From the NCBI RefSeq assembly GCF_007988885.1, contig NZ_BJUZ01000002.1:310001-374000 (forward strand): a DNA stretch of 64,000 bases, written 5' to 3'. The notes under the pieces are model-generated. The model searched no databases and was not told the origin of the DNA. It worked only from the letters and a program-made list of their open reading frames with translations. This document shows, piece by piece, positions 54,316 to 64,000 of the stretch (positions are counted from its first letter, which is position 1; each line of letters opens with the position of its first letter). A program made the translations under genes and the position numbers. The DNA comes from Gluconobacter wancherniae NBRC 103581. Lineage in GTDB: Bacteria > Pseudomonadota > Alphaproteobacteria > Acetobacterales > Acetobacteraceae.

Positions 54316-55101
54316 TTAACGTAGTCCCGGCTTCTGTTTTGCGTTCTGCCAGAGTGCTTCCAGCGTTTGCAGATCCTGCTCGCGCATGACTTTGCCTTCC
54401 TCGGCCAGCATGCTTTCCATTGCTTCGAAACGTCCGGTGAATTTGGCGTTGCTGCGGCGCAGGGCGGCTTCTGGGTCTATATCGAGTTTGCGGGCAAGGC
54501 TTGCCACAGTGAAAAGGACATCGCCCAGTTCGTCCTCGATGCGGTCCCGGTCTCCGCCGAGTTCTGCTTTCAGTTCGGCGATTTCTTCATGAACCTTATC
54601 CAGAACTTCTGCAGGTTCTGCCCAGTCAAATCCTACTCGGGCTGCGCGGTTACACAGTTTTGCAGCTTTGAGCAGCGCGGGAAGGTGCAGGGGGATACCC
54701 GCCAGCGCACCGTGCTCGGATTTCGCCCGGCGCTCTTCTTCCTTGCGCTGTTCCCAGATTGCCAGACTGTGGCCGGTTTCATCGCCGAACACATGTGGAT
54801 GGCGACGAACCATCTTGTCTGCGATCAGTTTGGCGACTGTTTCAAAGTCGAACTGTCCGGCTTCTTCGGCCATCTGTGCCTGATAGACGACCTGCAACAG
54901 CAGGTCTCCGAGCTCGTCAGGAATGGCTGCATGATCGTTGTGTGCGATTGCATCCATGACCTCGTAGGCTTCTTCGATTGCGAATGGCGCGATACTGGCG
55001 GGGGTCTGAACTATATCCCAGGGGCAACCTGTTTCCGGATCCCGAAGACGCTTCATGATTGCAAGAAGGCGGTCAATCTGGCGAACGGAAGTATCGGTCA
55101 T
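54316..55101 (-). CDS. mazG: Nucleoside triphosphate pyrophosphohydrolase MazG
   Basis: The 261-residue MazG hydrolyses (d)NTPs to NMP and pyrophosphate. It shows C-P-W-D near residue 22, the metal-binding E-E-A-Y-E-V-M-D, D-E-L-G-D-L-L-L-Q-V, and a second MazG repeat with D-E-L-G-D-V-L-F-T-V and a W-A-E-P-A-E-V-L-D segment. The double-domain length matches E. coli MazG. It is not linked to a toxin gene. Its neighbours are a TonB receptor and the serine-rich gene. Confidence 0.93.
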   Translation of the reverse strand: MTDTSVRQIDRLLAIMKRLRDPETGCPWDIVQTPASIAPFAIEEAYEVMDAIAHNDHAAIPDELGDLLLQVVYQAQMAEEAGQFDFETVAKLIADKMVRRHPHVFGDETGHSLAIWEQRKEEERRAKSEHGALAGIPLHLPALLKAAKLCNRAARVGFDWAEPAEVLDKVHEEIAELKAELGGDRDRIEDELGDVLFTVASLARKLDIDPEAALRRSNAKFTGRFEAMESMLAEEGKVMREQDLQTLEALWQNAKQKPGLR

Positions 55102-55196
55102 GAAGGAGCCCTGCGCGTGGGAAAAGGAGATTTCACTCCATAGACCCCACGGCAGGGTTGGTGAAGGGACGGCATTGTCCCCTCGTGGTAGAAAGC

Positions 55197-57644
55197 TCAG
55201 AACTGAGCGGAAACGCTGCCAAAGAACTGGCGTGGAGCGGCTACAAACAGGTTTGCGTTGTCATCACCCGAAACCGACGCCGCACCATAGACGCCGCCGA
55301 TATAATTGCGGTTGAAAAGGTTCGTGACGCCAAATGTGGTCTTGAGATTGCGGGCGAAGCCAATTTTCCCGAAATTATAGCTGGCGTTGAGATTGGACGT
55401 CCAATAGGCGGGAATTTTCTCGTCGTTCGTGTAGGTCATGTAACGGGCGCTGGTGTAGGTGGTGTTAAAGTTGAAGCTTGCCTGATGCCATGTGTAGGTC
55501 AGGTTCGCCTTGTACATGAACTTCGGGTAGTAAACCTGATGCTTGCCTTTGATGCTGATCGTGGTGCCACCGTAGGGTATGTTGTTGCTTTCGTAGGTGG
55601 CGTTGTTCCAGCTAAAGCTGTTCGTAATTTCCAGCCCCTTGAAAGGCCGGATCGCTCCCATGACGTCTGCGCCATTCATCGTTTCACGACCGACATTGAT
55701 GAATGAACTATAGGTGTTGCCGGTTGAGCCTGCAGTGATGGCTGCCAGACGGTTGTAATAGTCCGTGTGGTAAAAATCGGCGCTTCCAGAGAAGAAATGC
55801 GAATTGAAGCGATATCCTACGACGTAGTTCCAGGTGCGTTCTGGGCGCAGGGTATTCTTGTTGGCGTTAAATACGGCTTGTGCGGAATTGGTTGACGTTC
55901 CAAGGCCGCCCCATGCTGTGCCGCTGCCGCTTTGGGCTGCGTAATCATAAGCGCGCATATTCTCAGCAATATCGAAATAGAATTCGTGATTGTTGAGGAA
56001 GTGATAATCGAAATTGAAATGCGGAAGAAATGCACTGGATGCTGTCAGGCTGCCGGAAGCCGGGTGGCTGTAATAGACGCCCCAGTCAGACAGGCTGGCA
56101 GAATTATCGACGGATGTACCGCCATGGGTTGTCTGGAGCATGGAGCGGAAGCCCGCGGTGACCGTCATTTCACGCAGGATATGATAGGTGTCCTGCAGGT
56201 AGAACTGGAACGTATTCGTGTTGAACGAATCCCCCCACCATTCTGTCCCGTTCTTGAAATCTGCAATGGAAGAATGCGGATAATTCACGCCGTCTTCGTA
56301 CATGTACATGGGGTAATTGAAGCGGTCGTTCTCATACCAGACGCCGGTTTTAATGTCGTTTTTTGAACCTGCATGAATATCGAAATTCTGTACAAGGCCC
56401 AGACGGCGCACATCCGGATGTCCTGTTTCCATTGCCATCGGAACTTGAGACGTTGGTGAAATCAGGAAGGGGTTCGTTGCGCTATAATCGCCGTTAGAGA
56501 CATGGCCATATGCAATTGTCTTAGACGTTACGTTCGGGAAAAGGCGGAATTCGCCGGTAACGGCTGAAAGATAATTCCGTTGTGTCTGTGTGCCGTCATA
56601 GGCGTAATCGCCCACTTCGTCTGTTGAGAGTATGCCTTCAAGTCCGGCTGGAACGGTCCCGGCCTGAGCTGCTGCGGCATATTCCTTTGCGAGCGCGTAG
56701 TTAGGTTTCAGGTAGGTCGTGTTGCGACCCATCTTTTGCCACATGTTCTTGGTCAGGCTGAGGTAATTATACTGTTCGAAATTCGAATAATCGAAAATGG
56801 CAGTTATTTTTCCATGCTCGCCAACAGGTTGTACCAGTTTGAAATTGGCCTGCTGTTCCTGCTGGTCGCCATATCCCTTCCACAGATCCTGCGCAGTGCG
56901 TGCATAAGCTGCATAAAATTTTGTCCCGCTGGAATTCAGCACGCCACTATCGACCCGGGCGAATGTTCTGAAACCGTTATTGCTGCCGAACAGCTGGCTG
57001 ATCTGGCCCCCCGCTTTGTTTAGCGGGTCGCTGGTGTCAAAGGTGATGGCGCCACCAAGTGTCTGGGCAGAAGGAACGTCCAGAGCACCAGCACCCTGAG
57101 ACATCTGCATCCCTGAGATGTTTTCTTGAATTTCCATCTGGTCGACACCGAGGCCGTTCCAGTTGTGGAAGCCCTGTCCGCCCATGGGGATGCCGTCCAG
57201 AGAAACGCCGAGCTGGGTCTGGTTGAAGCCGCGCACGTAAAGGGTATTGGCAACCGTATCGAGACCGAAAGCATCATCGGAAGCGAAATTTGCGCCCGGT
57301 GTTGTGAGTGCGAGGATCTGCATCGGACTGGTGCCGGCTACGAAATGATCCATCGTCTCGCGGGATACGGCCTGTACGGCACCATGCGATCCGGTACGGG
57401 CGACGCGGACAGTCATGGATTCATCCGCGGAATGAGGTTCGGTATGACGGTGTTTTGTCGTGGCAGGATGTGTATGTTTTGGAGGTATGGCGGCCGTATT
57501 GATATGGTAACGAATTGCTCTATGTGTAGAGGCTGTATCTGCTGCGGAGGCAGATGCAGGGTCCATGCCAATAAGAGCCCAGAAAAAAACAGAGCTTTTC
57601 AGTGTCGATCCGTAACGATGGAGAATATCGTAATCGTTTTTCAT
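55197..57644 (-). CDS. TonB-dependent outer membrane receptor with His-rich N terminus
   Basis: The ATG at 57644 gives 815 residues: a signal-like segment (about 15-34), a His-rich linker with seven His between residues 41 and 71, a TonB-box-like E-S-M-T-V-R, a plug domain (about 80-200, with Y-V-R-G-F-N-Q-T-Q-L) and a 22-strand-type barrel ending in an aromatic F (GSVSAQF). The substrate is unknown. It lies after the gal operon but behind a terminator, so it has its own promoter, with a palindrome upstream. The His-rich start would fit metal uptake; sugar uptake is suggested only by position. Confidence 0.88.
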   Translation of the reverse strand: MKNDYDILHRYGSTLKSSVFFWALIGMDPASASAADTASTHRAIRYHINTAAIPPKHTHPATTKHRHTEPHSADESMTVRVARTGSHGAVQAVSRETMDHFVAGTSPMQILALTTPGANFASDDAFGLDTVANTLYVRGFNQTQLGVSLDGIPMGGQGFHNWNGLGVDQMEIQENISGMQMSQGAGALDVPSAQTLGGAITFDTSDPLNKAGGQISQLFGSNNGFRTFARVDSGVLNSSGTKFYAAYARTAQDLWKGYGDQQEQQANFKLVQPVGEHGKITAIFDYSNFEQYNYLSLTKNMWQKMGRNTTYLKPNYALAKEYAAAAQAGTVPAGLEGILSTDEVGDYAYDGTQTQRNYLSAVTGEFRLFPNVTSKTIAYGHVSNGDYSATNPFLISPTSQVPMAMETGHPDVRRLGLVQNFDIHAGSKNDIKTGVWYENDRFNYPMYMYEDGVNYPHSSIADFKNGTEWWGDSFNTNTFQFYLQDTYHILREMTVTAGFRSMLQTTHGGTSVDNSASLSDWGVYYSHPASGSLTASSAFLPHFNFDYHFLNNHEFYFDIAENMRAYDYAAQSGSGTAWGGLGTSTNSAQAVFNANKNTLRPERTWNYVVGYRFNSHFFSGSADFYHTDYYNRLAAITAGSTGNTYSSFINVGRETMNGADVMGAIRPFKGLEITNSFSWNNATYESNNIPYGGTTISIKGKHQVYYPKFMYKANLTYTWHQASFNFNTTYTSARYMTYTNDEKIPAYWTSNLNASYNFGKIGFARNLKTTFGVTNLFNRNYIGGVYGAASVSGDDNANLFVAAPRQFFGSVSAQF

Positions 57645-57789
57645 TGCAATTATTCTTTTTTCTGCCGGAAAGAGAACGAGTGCGATTGGCGGTGGGGTCA
57701 GTGATTTATGGATGCTAGAAGACCCGTGCGATGAGTCAACGCAATGCAATGATTCGATTCTGATATCTTATTTAATATGTTGCATAAAA

Positions 57790-57805
57790 AACACGAATTC
57801 GTGTT
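57790..57805. promoter_or_regulatory. Perfect 16-bp palindrome upstream of the TonB receptor
   Basis: AACACGAATTCGTGTT is fully palindromic and lies about 145 bp before the receptor ATG, in an AT-rich stretch likely to hold the promoter. Its form suggests an operator for a dimeric regulator; none is encoded next to it. Confidence 0.5.
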
Positions 57806-57849
57806 GTGAGCCTTATTATCGAAAATATGAAAAGCGGCTGTTCACGCAC

Positions 57850-57882
57850 AAAAAAGGCGCGGAAGAGAAATCCTCTCCGCGC
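57850..57882 (-). terminator. Intrinsic terminator of the galactose operon
   Basis: On the minus strand, stem GCGCGG-AGAG / CTCT-CCGCGC (one bulged base) is followed by TTTTTT (57850-57855). It begins about 27 bp after the galK stop. Confidence 0.85.
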
Positions 57883-57908
57883 TCTGTTTTAAATTGAAAC
57901 GGGTAGTT

Positions 57909-59090
57909 TTAGTGGATCTGTCCGGCGCCCTGGGATGGAGAGCAGGCGAAGCAGAGAGCCGGTTTTCCGTTGGGTGCGATGTAGTGTGTCTGTACGGCTG
58001 CTATGGCCGCGGGCAGAACATCGCGCTTCATAACGGCTACGATACAACCGCCAAATCCACCCCCGGTCATTCTGGCGCCACCCTTATCGCTGATGGCGTC
58101 CTGAACGATCTCAACCAGTTCGTCGATTTTGGGTGTGGTGATCTGGAAATCATCGCGCATGGATGCATGTGATGCGCTGAAGATTTCGCGGATTGCTTTG
58201 GTATTGCCGGATTGAAGCGCAGTCTCGCTTTCCAGAACGCGGGCGCTGTCCGTGATGATGTGGTGCGCGCGCTTCCAGGGCAGTTCAGCGAGTTTTCCTT
58301 TCGAGTCCACAAGCTGTTTAAGGGAAACGTCGCGCAGGGCAGGGGCGCCGAAAAATGCGGCTGCCTGTTCGCATTCCTTGCGGCGCTGGTTGTATTCGCT
58401 TTCTACCAGTCCCCGGGCGACACCGGAATGCACGATCAGGATCGCAAGGTCTGGATCAAGGACCACTGGGGTGGTTTCAAGGGAACGGCAATCGATTTTC
58501 AGCGCGTGGCCATCTTCGCCACAGGCTGAAATCATCTGATCCATGATCCCGCAATTGACGCCCACATAGTCCGTCTCGACTTCGCGCGCTGCAACGGCGA
58601 CCTGCTTCGCGTCAAGATTTGACAGGTTGTTGGCGAGTTTCATGGCGGTGATCAGGGCCACAAGCAGGGATGCCGATGATGACAAGCCTGCACCCTGAGG
58701 CACATTTCCTGCAATGGCCATGTTGAGGCCACACAGCCTGTATCCACGCCGACGCAGGATTTCCACAGCACCACGAACATAATCCGACCAGCCATGCTCG
58801 GCAGCCGGGGGTACGGCCTCGCTGAGGGAGAAGCTGTCTTCCTCGTCGTTCATTTCAAGGGCGACGACATGAACCTGATCGTCCACACGTCGGCTCACAG
58901 CGACCGTGTTCTGGAAATCGATCGCGCAGGGGAGCACGAAGCCATCGTTATAGTCGGTATGTTCGCCGATCAGATTGACCCTGCCCGGCGCCTGAACGAC
59001 GAGTTCAGGCTCTATACCGAAACGGACCTCAAATCCTTCGCGGACGCGGATTGCGGGGCTGGTAGTTGTGTCGTGGTGGGCGGACGTCAT
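57909..59090 (-). CDS. galK: Galactokinase GalK
   Basis: The 393-residue kinase phosphorylates galactose at C1. It has the galactokinase signature [19 protein letters not shown], the GHMP motif [11 protein letters not shown] and the late M-T-G-G-G-F-G-G-C motif. Its ATG overlaps the galT stop as ATGA. It is the last gene of the Leloir operon and is followed by an intrinsic terminator. Confidence 0.95.
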   Translation of the reverse strand: MTSAHHDTTTSPAIRVREGFEVRFGIEPELVVQAPGRVNLIGEHTDYNDGFVLPCAIDFQNTVAVSRRVDDQVHVVALEMNDEEDSFSLSEAVPPAAEHGWSDYVRGAVEILRRRGYRLCGLNMAIAGNVPQGAGLSSSASLLVALITAMKLANNLSNLDAKQVAVAAREVETDYVGVNCGIMDQMISACGEDGHALKIDCRSLETTPVVLDPDLAILIVHSGVARGLVESEYNQRRKECEQAAAFFGAPALRDVSLKQLVDSKGKLAELPWKRAHHIITDSARVLESETALQSGNTKAIREIFSASHASMRDDFQITTPKIDELVEIVQDAISDKGGARMTGGGFGGCIVAVMKRDVLPAAIAAVQTHYIAPNGKPALCFACSPSQGAGQIH

Positions 59091-60124
59091 GTTGGCTCTC
59101 CTTTGCCGACCTGCGCGCGCAGGGTTGCTGCGGCCTGTTCCGGCGTCAGGTCCCGCTGTGTCTCTGCAAGCATTTCATATCCAACCATGAATTTTCTGAC
59201 CGTCGCGGAACGCAGAAGCGGCGGATAGAAATGGGCATGGAGTTGCCATGGTGCGGCGTCGCGGTCGTCAAATGGTGCGCCGTGCCAGCCCATGGAATAG
59301 GGGAATGAGGTGTCAAACAGGGCATCGTAGGCATTGGTCAGGCGCTTGAGGATCAAGGCCAGATCCGCCCGTTGTTCTGCTGTGAGGTCTGGCATGCGGC
59401 TCACAGGAAAACGCGGAAGCAGCAGGGTTTCGAATGGCCAGATTGCCCAGAAAGGGACGATGGCCATCCAGAATTCCGTCTCGACGACGATCCGGGTTTT
59501 TTGTTCGGCCTCCCGTGCCACCAGATCAAGAAGCATCGGGCGGCCATGTTCGGCGTAGTAGGCGCGCTGGGCTTCGTCTTCGGCCAGCGGCTCGTTGGGA
59601 ATAAAATCGGTAGCCCAGATCTGCCCGTGCGGATGGGGGTTCGAACACCCCATCAATTCCCCCTTGTTTTCGAAGATCTGGACCCAGACATACTCTTTGC
59701 CTAACTCGGCGCTTTGTTCGGCCCAAGTTGTAACGATACCTTCGATCACATCAGGGGATAGTTGCGGGAGAGTTTTACTGTGATCGGGAGAGAAGCATAT
59801 CACCCGGCTTGTGCCGCGTGCGGATTGCAGGCGGAACAGCGGATCTGTTGAGGTTGGTGCATCGGGCGTATCGGTCATGACAGCCGCGAAGTCATTGGTG
59901 AAGACATATGTGCCCGTGTATTGTGGGTTTACTTCTCCATTGATGCGTGTGTTGCCCGGACAGAGATAGCATGTCGGATCGTAGGGCTTGCTGGCGCGTG
60001 TTTCGCCGGCTTCCTGCTTGCCCTGCCATGGACGTTTTGCCCGGTGTGGGGAGACAAGCACCCACTTTCCTGAAAGCGGGTTGAAGCGACGATGCGGGTG
60101 GTCTTCAGCGTTGAAGCCGGTCAT
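59087..60124 (-). CDS. galT: Galactose-1-phosphate uridylyltransferase GalT
   Basis: The 345-residue enzyme transfers UMP between UDP-glucose and galactose-1-phosphate. The catalytic H-P-H-G-Q-I-W motif is present, as are R-R-F-N-P-L and the zinc-site region C-Y-L-C-P-G-N. It starts 5 bp after galE and overlaps galK by 4 bp. The length is typical. Confidence 0.95.
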   Translation of the reverse strand: MTGFNAEDHPHRRFNPLSGKWVLVSPHRAKRPWQGKQEAGETRASKPYDPTCYLCPGNTRINGEVNPQYTGTYVFTNDFAAVMTDTPDAPTSTDPLFRLQSARGTSRVICFSPDHSKTLPQLSPDVIEGIVTTWAEQSAELGKEYVWVQIFENKGELMGCSNPHPHGQIWATDFIPNEPLAEDEAQRAYYAEHGRPMLLDLVAREAEQKTRIVVETEFWMAIVPFWAIWPFETLLLPRFPVSRMPDLTAEQRADLALILKRLTNAYDALFDTSFPYSMGWHGAPFDDRDAAPWQLHAHFYPPLLRSATVRKFMVGYEMLAETQRDLTPEQAAATLRAQVGKGEPT

Positions 60125-60129
60125 GACGT

Positions 60130-61119
60130 TCAGGATTCCGAATAGCCGTTCGGGTGGGACTCTCGCCAGAGAAAGGCGGTTTCTACGATCTGGTCGAGTT
60201 TCTGATACTGGGGGTCCCAGCCGGTTTCCTGACGGATCAGTGTAGAATCCGCCACCAGAACGGCTGGATCACCTGGGCGACGATCGGCCCATTCCCAAGG
60301 TACTTTGCGTCCGGTCACACGCTCGACGCTCTCTACGACTTCCATGTTCGTGAAGCCAAGGCCATTGCCGAGATTGTATGTCACGGAGCGATCGTCCAAC
60401 TGCCCGATGGCACGGATATGTGCATCCGCGAGATCGGTCACATGGATGTAGTCGCGCACACAGGTGCCGTCGCGGGTGGGGTAATCCCTGCCGAACAGTT
60501 TCAGTCCCGGATGCCGCCCCAGCGCTGCGTCGATGGTCAGTGGAATAAGATGCGTTTCCGGACGGTGGTCTTCACCAAGGCGCCCTTTTGGGTCTGCGCC
60601 AGCCGCATTGAAATATCGCAGGCATGCACTGCGAAGGCCGTAAATGCGGTCTGCCCAGACAAGTGCGCGTTCAATGAGGAACTTGCTCTCGCCGTAAGGG
60701 GAGCCGGGGTCAATATGTGCGGCTTCTGAGATCGGTGGCGGACGGTCATCGCCGCCGAACAGGGCCGCCGTGGACGAGAAGACGATCTTCTTCACGCCAT
60801 GGCGTGCACACGCCTCGATCAGGTTCAGGGCTGTTATGTAATTGCGGCGCAGATACAGAAACGGCTGCTGCATGCTCACGCCAACAAGCGACAGCGCTGC
60901 GAAATGCAGGACGGCGTCCCAGCGTTCCGATGCAACCGCGTTGTCAGTTGCCTGTGCGTCTGCGAGGTCTACGTGCATGAAACGCGCGCCCCCGGGCACG
61001 GCTGCACGGTGGCCTGTGCTCAGATCGTCGAGCACCACTACGTCATGCCCGGCATCAAGCAGGCTCTGGGCGACGTGGCTTCCGACAAATCCGGCGCCAC
61101 CGGTGACGAGACATTTCAT
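60130..61119 (-). CDS. galE: UDP-glucose 4-epimerase GalE
   Basis: The 329-residue SDR-type epimerase has the NAD-binding GGAGFVGSH near the start, L-D-D-L-S-T-G-H-R, the catalytic S-P-Y-G-E-S-K (Tyr and Lys) and Y-F-N-A-A-G. It regenerates UDP-glucose in the Leloir path and may also supply polysaccharide synthesis. It lies between the alpha-galactosidase gene (60-bp gap) and galT (5-bp gap). Confidence 0.95.
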   Translation of the reverse strand: MKCLVTGGAGFVGSHVAQSLLDAGHDVVVLDDLSTGHRAAVPGGARFMHVDLADAQATDNAVASERWDAVLHFAALSLVGVSMQQPFLYLRRNYITALNLIEACARHGVKKIVFSSTAALFGGDDRPPPISEAAHIDPGSPYGESKFLIERALVWADRIYGLRSACLRYFNAAGADPKGRLGEDHRPETHLIPLTIDAALGRHPGLKLFGRDYPTRDGTCVRDYIHVTDLADAHIRAIGQLDDRSVTYNLGNGLGFTNMEVVESVERVTGRKVPWEWADRRPGDPAVLVADSTLIRQETGWDPQYQKLDQIVETAFLWRESHPNGYSES

Positions 61120-61179
61120 GTTAGTGCTCCTGTATCCCTGACCGCGATTGGCCAGACTTCCAAATCACTGCGCGGCACA

Positions 61180-63519
61180 CTAAATCGCGTGGCACTCAAG
61201 AACCAGTGCACTTTGAGGTTGAAGGGCTGGAAGATAAAATCCGATATCTGACATCATCGCCCCCGAGAGAACGAGCCCATCGCCGAACAGCTTCTGCTGT
61301 GCGTCCGAGGGGCGATGTCCGCCTATGGTCTGGGGCGCTGGAACTGTAATTCTATAGAGCCTCTCACGTGCAAGTCCGGGCAGTCTTACGGGTGCGGGCA
61401 GGCGGGATGGGGGCCAGTTTTCCTGTGCCACCAGATAGATGCCTGTGCTTGCGTCCCGGCTGGTCACGCCACGGATTATTCGTGCTGGTTCGTCGTCTGC
61501 GAACTGTGCGTTGCCGGAATGCAGGACGAGGCGCAGGCGCTTGTGCAGTGCGATCCATGCCTTGAGTCGCCTGCTTTCGTCGGCGGGAAGCGTTAAGGGG
61601 TCGAGTTCTACGCCCAGATGACCAAAAATGGCGATCGCGGCACGATAATCCAGTGTTGTGGACAGTCCGTCCATCCAGTTGGGGCTGTGCGAGATATGGC
61701 AGCCAGTCACTTCTGGCGGCACAAAATGCCATCCCGCATTCTGAATACGCAGGCGCGATGGAGCGGATGTGTTGTCTGAAAGCCAGATGCGCTGCGTGTG
61801 TGCGAGTGCCCCCCAGTCTGCACGGCCACCACCGGAGGCACAGCTTTCGATTTCCAGTTCAGGGTGTGCCTCGTGCAGCCGATCCCATAGAGCATACAGA
61901 GCCAAAACCTGTTTACGGTAGGCGGCACGGCCCTGTGCGTCAGCGGCTTCGATGAGGTCTCGGTTAAAATCCCACTTGATGTAATCGATCCGCCAATCCG
62001 TGACCTGCTTGGATATGGCAGCAAACAGATAATCCGAGACATCCTTGCGACCGATATCGATCACGATCTGCTGGCGAGACGTCAGCATTGGCCGCCCTCG
62101 GACGTGAAGCGCCCAGTCCGGATGCTGGCGATAGAGGTCGCTGTTCGGATTGGCCATTTCGGGTTCGTACCACAGGCCAAACTGCATGCCGTGTGCGTGG
62201 ACATGGTCTGAGAGAGGGCGCAGGCCATTTGGGAAAATGGCAAGTGCTGCAAACCAGTCTCCTAGTCCCTTCGTGTCATCGCGCCTGCTGCCAAACCAGC
62301 CGTCGTCGAGCACAAAGCGTTCGACGCCCAGCTCTGCTGCAGCGTCTGCTTCTCTCATCAGGCGTCGCTCATCCAGGTCGAAATAATTTCCTTCCCATGA
62401 ATTGAGTAGAACCGGACGGGGTTTCATCCTCCCGCCGGGCCAGCGAATGATGCTGCCGCGGGCATATGCCTGAAATGCGCGCGCGCAGCCCGCATACCCT
62501 TCCGAAGAGCAGGTGGCATAAGCAGGGGGTGCAGTCAGGGTTTCACCCGGCGCCAGAATGACCTCACCCGGATAGAGATATTCGCCGACGGAAAGGCGCA
62601 GGCGGCCATCTTCCATGCGCTCTGCCGCAATACGATGGCTGCCACTCCAGCCCAGATGTGCAGCGTATGCCATGCCGCTATTTTGGCTCGTGGAAGACGT
62701 ACCGGCCAAAATGGCGGGGTAGTGGTCGTGTGACCGATTCCGGCGGCTTTCTATCACGAGGCCGCCCTGCGTCAGGCTCACGGGCTGGAAGTCGAATTCC
62801 CGTGCCCAGGAACCATGGGCAACCCGGAATTCGCCTGCATTCTCGGGCAGAAGGTAATTGCCTGAAATAAACCGCTGGACGTTCAGGGGTGTCGTGCCAC
62901 GGTTGGTCAGGGTTTGGCGGGTGCAGAGAACATCTTCCAGACCGAGGGTTATGATAATCTCGACTTCGAGGCCGGATATCTCGTCCAGACCATGGACTGT
63001 GAGGGCGCCGGGCGATGTTTCCAGAGATTTTGTCTGGAAGTCTGCTGTCCATCCCGTTCCATCGGGTCTGTCTGCGAGTAGTCCCGGTAGGTCAAAATTC
63101 CACTGTCCGATTGTATCGAGAACGGTGATGAGGGGGCGCCAGTTATCGGGTCCGTTGTTGGGTGTATCGGGTGCACGCAGGGCGAAGACGGCTTCCGCGT
63201 CCAGTGTCTGCGGTAATCTGATGCCCCAATATGCGATCTCGGGAAGCCCCGTTCGTCTTGCAATCAGCAGGAGCGTCGTGGCTGTGCCGTCCAGACGAAG
63301 AAGACGTGTGGGAGAAGACGCTCCAGATCCTGCACGCTCCATTGGGGGGATCTCCGGGCGCTGAAAAGGAGGTGTGGGTGTGGTGGCTTCTGCTGGTCTG
63401 GCCGCGGGTGTCTGTGCGGATGCATTGCCGATGAGGGACGTCATGCCTGCCACGCCCATCATCTTCCACGTTGTGCGCCGTGAAAGCCGCGTAGGGTCAT
63501 TTGATGAAGGGGAGGTCAT
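61180..63519 (-). CDS. Tat-exported GH36 alpha-galactosidase
   Basis: The 779-residue enzyme has a twin-arginine type start S-R-R-T-T-W-K (residues 13-19) with a hydrophobic segment and A-S-A-Q cleavage site. GH36 features are V-L-D-D-G-W-F-G, the nucleophile in I-K-W-D-F-N-R-D (Asp near 515) and E-S-C-A-S-G-G-G-R with the acid/base in W-L-S-D-N-T-S (Asp near 582). It would release galactose from melibiose, raffinose or similar oligosaccharides outside the cytoplasm. It is the first gene of the gal operon, linking hydrolysis with galactose use. Confidence 0.92.
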   Translation of the reverse strand: MTSPSSNDPTRLSRRTTWKMMGVAGMTSLIGNASAQTPAARPAEATTPTPPFQRPEIPPMERAGSGASSPTRLLRLDGTATTLLLIARRTGLPEIAYWGIRLPQTLDAEAVFALRAPDTPNNGPDNWRPLITVLDTIGQWNFDLPGLLADRPDGTGWTADFQTKSLETSPGALTVHGLDEISGLEVEIIITLGLEDVLCTRQTLTNRGTTPLNVQRFISGNYLLPENAGEFRVAHGSWAREFDFQPVSLTQGGLVIESRRNRSHDHYPAILAGTSSTSQNSGMAYAAHLGWSGSHRIAAERMEDGRLRLSVGEYLYPGEVILAPGETLTAPPAYATCSSEGYAGCARAFQAYARGSIIRWPGGRMKPRPVLLNSWEGNYFDLDERRLMREADAAAELGVERFVLDDGWFGSRRDDTKGLGDWFAALAIFPNGLRPLSDHVHAHGMQFGLWYEPEMANPNSDLYRQHPDWALHVRGRPMLTSRQQIVIDIGRKDVSDYLFAAISKQVTDWRIDYIKWDFNRDLIEAADAQGRAAYRKQVLALYALWDRLHEAHPELEIESCASGGGRADWGALAHTQRIWLSDNTSAPSRLRIQNAGWHFVPPEVTGCHISHSPNWMDGLSTTLDYRAAIAIFGHLGVELDPLTLPADESRRLKAWIALHKRLRLVLHSGNAQFADDEPARIIRGVTSRDASTGIYLVAQENWPPSRLPAPVRLPGLARERLYRITVPAPQTIGGHRPSDAQQKLFGDGLVLSGAMMSDIGFYLPALQPQSALVLECHAI

Positions 63520-63731
63520 GGGCCGACAGTTCCATTCAGACGTATGTCAGAACGGAACGCCGCAAAATCAGCTTAAGTAGAGTGACGTTTTCGTGAAGTT
63601 AGGCTTGAGCAAGGTTTTGAAAAGAAAGGAAAATTGTAGGCAGTCAATTCCAAATACAGCAACACCCGCCGCAGCTCATGTTTAAGAGCCGCATGCGGGT
63701 GCTACAATGTGCTCCCTGAGGGGAATAACAA

Positions 63732-64000
63732 TCAGTGGTGATTGTTGATTTGGCGCGCCAGCGCGCTATTCAGGGCGTTTACATCGCCGCCATGGCGGGA
63801 GAGGTATGAGCTGTAGTCACCGCGCTGGTTCATGCGCAGGCTTGCCCCTTCGCCATACATGTCCACGACCTTCAGCGGGGACCCGGCGACGATCAGCTGC
63901 ATGTTGACTTCTGGCTGACCGGGGCGATCGATCAGGGCTGTAACGCGCTCACCATCTGGCGTGACGCTGCTGCCCGTGACGCGGAAATGAACGCCCTGAT
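63732..64000 (-). CDS. mlaC: MlaC/HpnM-type phospholipid-binding protein (3' part)
   Basis: This minus-strand frame is open from the window edge to the TGA at 63732-63734 and gives the last 89 residues. They carry the family ending: V-V-D-M-Y-G-E-G-A-S-L, R-G-D-Y-S-S-Y-L and the G-G-D-V-N-A-L tail. MlaC-type proteins carry phospholipids across the periplasm; HpnM relatives act with hopanoid genes. The start and any neighbours lie outside. Downstream, a hairpin near 63664-63702 may be its terminator. Confidence 0.75.
   Translation of the reverse strand, partial: QGVHFRVTGSSVTPDGERVTALIDRPGQPEVNMQLIVAGSPLKVVDMYGEGASLRMNQRGDYSSYLSRHGGDVNALNSALARQINNHH

Noticed and set aside
57765-57790. A second Zur box upstream of the TonB receptor
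   Set aside because: ATATGTTGCATAAA resembles half of the 46.2-kb palindrome but lacks the symmetric centre, so the match is too weak.

Overview
The window looks like chromosomal DNA of an acetic acid bacterium (Acetobacteraceae), most likely Gluconobacter or a close relative. This is inferred from gene content: an alphaproteobacterial flagellin/FlaF pair, two long-chain mannitol-type dehydrogenases, a ROK sugar kinase, a Leloir galactose operon with an exported alpha-galactosidase, and many HlyD/outer-membrane-factor efflux genes. Genes are tightly packed, with many 4-base stop/start overlaps. I see no phage, insertion sequence, plasmid origin or CRISPR array.

Layout. 1-16.7 kb is mostly housekeeping. 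It holds a DUF4097-type repeat protein, an ABM-domain protein, a minus-strand run (GATase, RsuA/RluB-type pseudouridine synthase, rsmD, ftsK, RluA-type pseudouridine synthase), tadA and a DegP-type protease. An AaeX/HlyD/FUSC/TolC-type efflux operon, a threonine aldolase and folD with a coupled short MTHFR-like gene follow. 16.7-25 kb has an exported M1 peptidase, flaF, an 890-residue flagellin with a three-unit repeat insert, and a DNA-metabolism pair: a radical SAM protein and a DUF4130-UdgX fusion. 25-30 kb is an EmrA/EmrB/NodT efflux system with its TetR regulator; two near-identical 19-bp palindromes mark the probable local regulon. 30-46 kb has a ROK kinase, tRNA-Thr, a large MscS-family channel, Mrp/ApbC with a coupled 52-residue lipoprotein, a second Deg protease, a FUSC protein, two mannitol dehydrogenases, a J-domain protein, a ribbon-helix-helix protein and queG.

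46-47.5 kb is a probable zinc-response locus: a COG0523/CobW GTPase diverges from two DUF1826-type genes across a Zur-like palindrome, and the second DUF1826 copy has lost the conserved FHVD motif. 47.5-51.4 kb is a periplasmic purine-nucleoside locus (exported adenosine deaminase and two NUP-family proteins). 51.4-55.1 kb holds tgt and queA, a serine-rich small protein and mazG. The Tgt lacks all three zinc-ligand cysteines but keeps its catalytic residues. 55.2-63.5 kb has a TonB-dependent receptor with a His-rich N terminus and the operon alpha-galactosidase-galE-galT-galK. The window ends inside an MlaC/HpnM-type gene.

The observations most worth following are the zinc-ligand-free Tgt, the CobW/DUF1826 divergon with its degenerate paralogue, the radical SAM/UdgX pair, the tandemly repeated flagellin insert, a hairpin covering the start codon of the MscS-type gene, and a candidate structured RNA at 32.1-32.3 kb. 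All family calls come from motifs read by eye; no database search was run.
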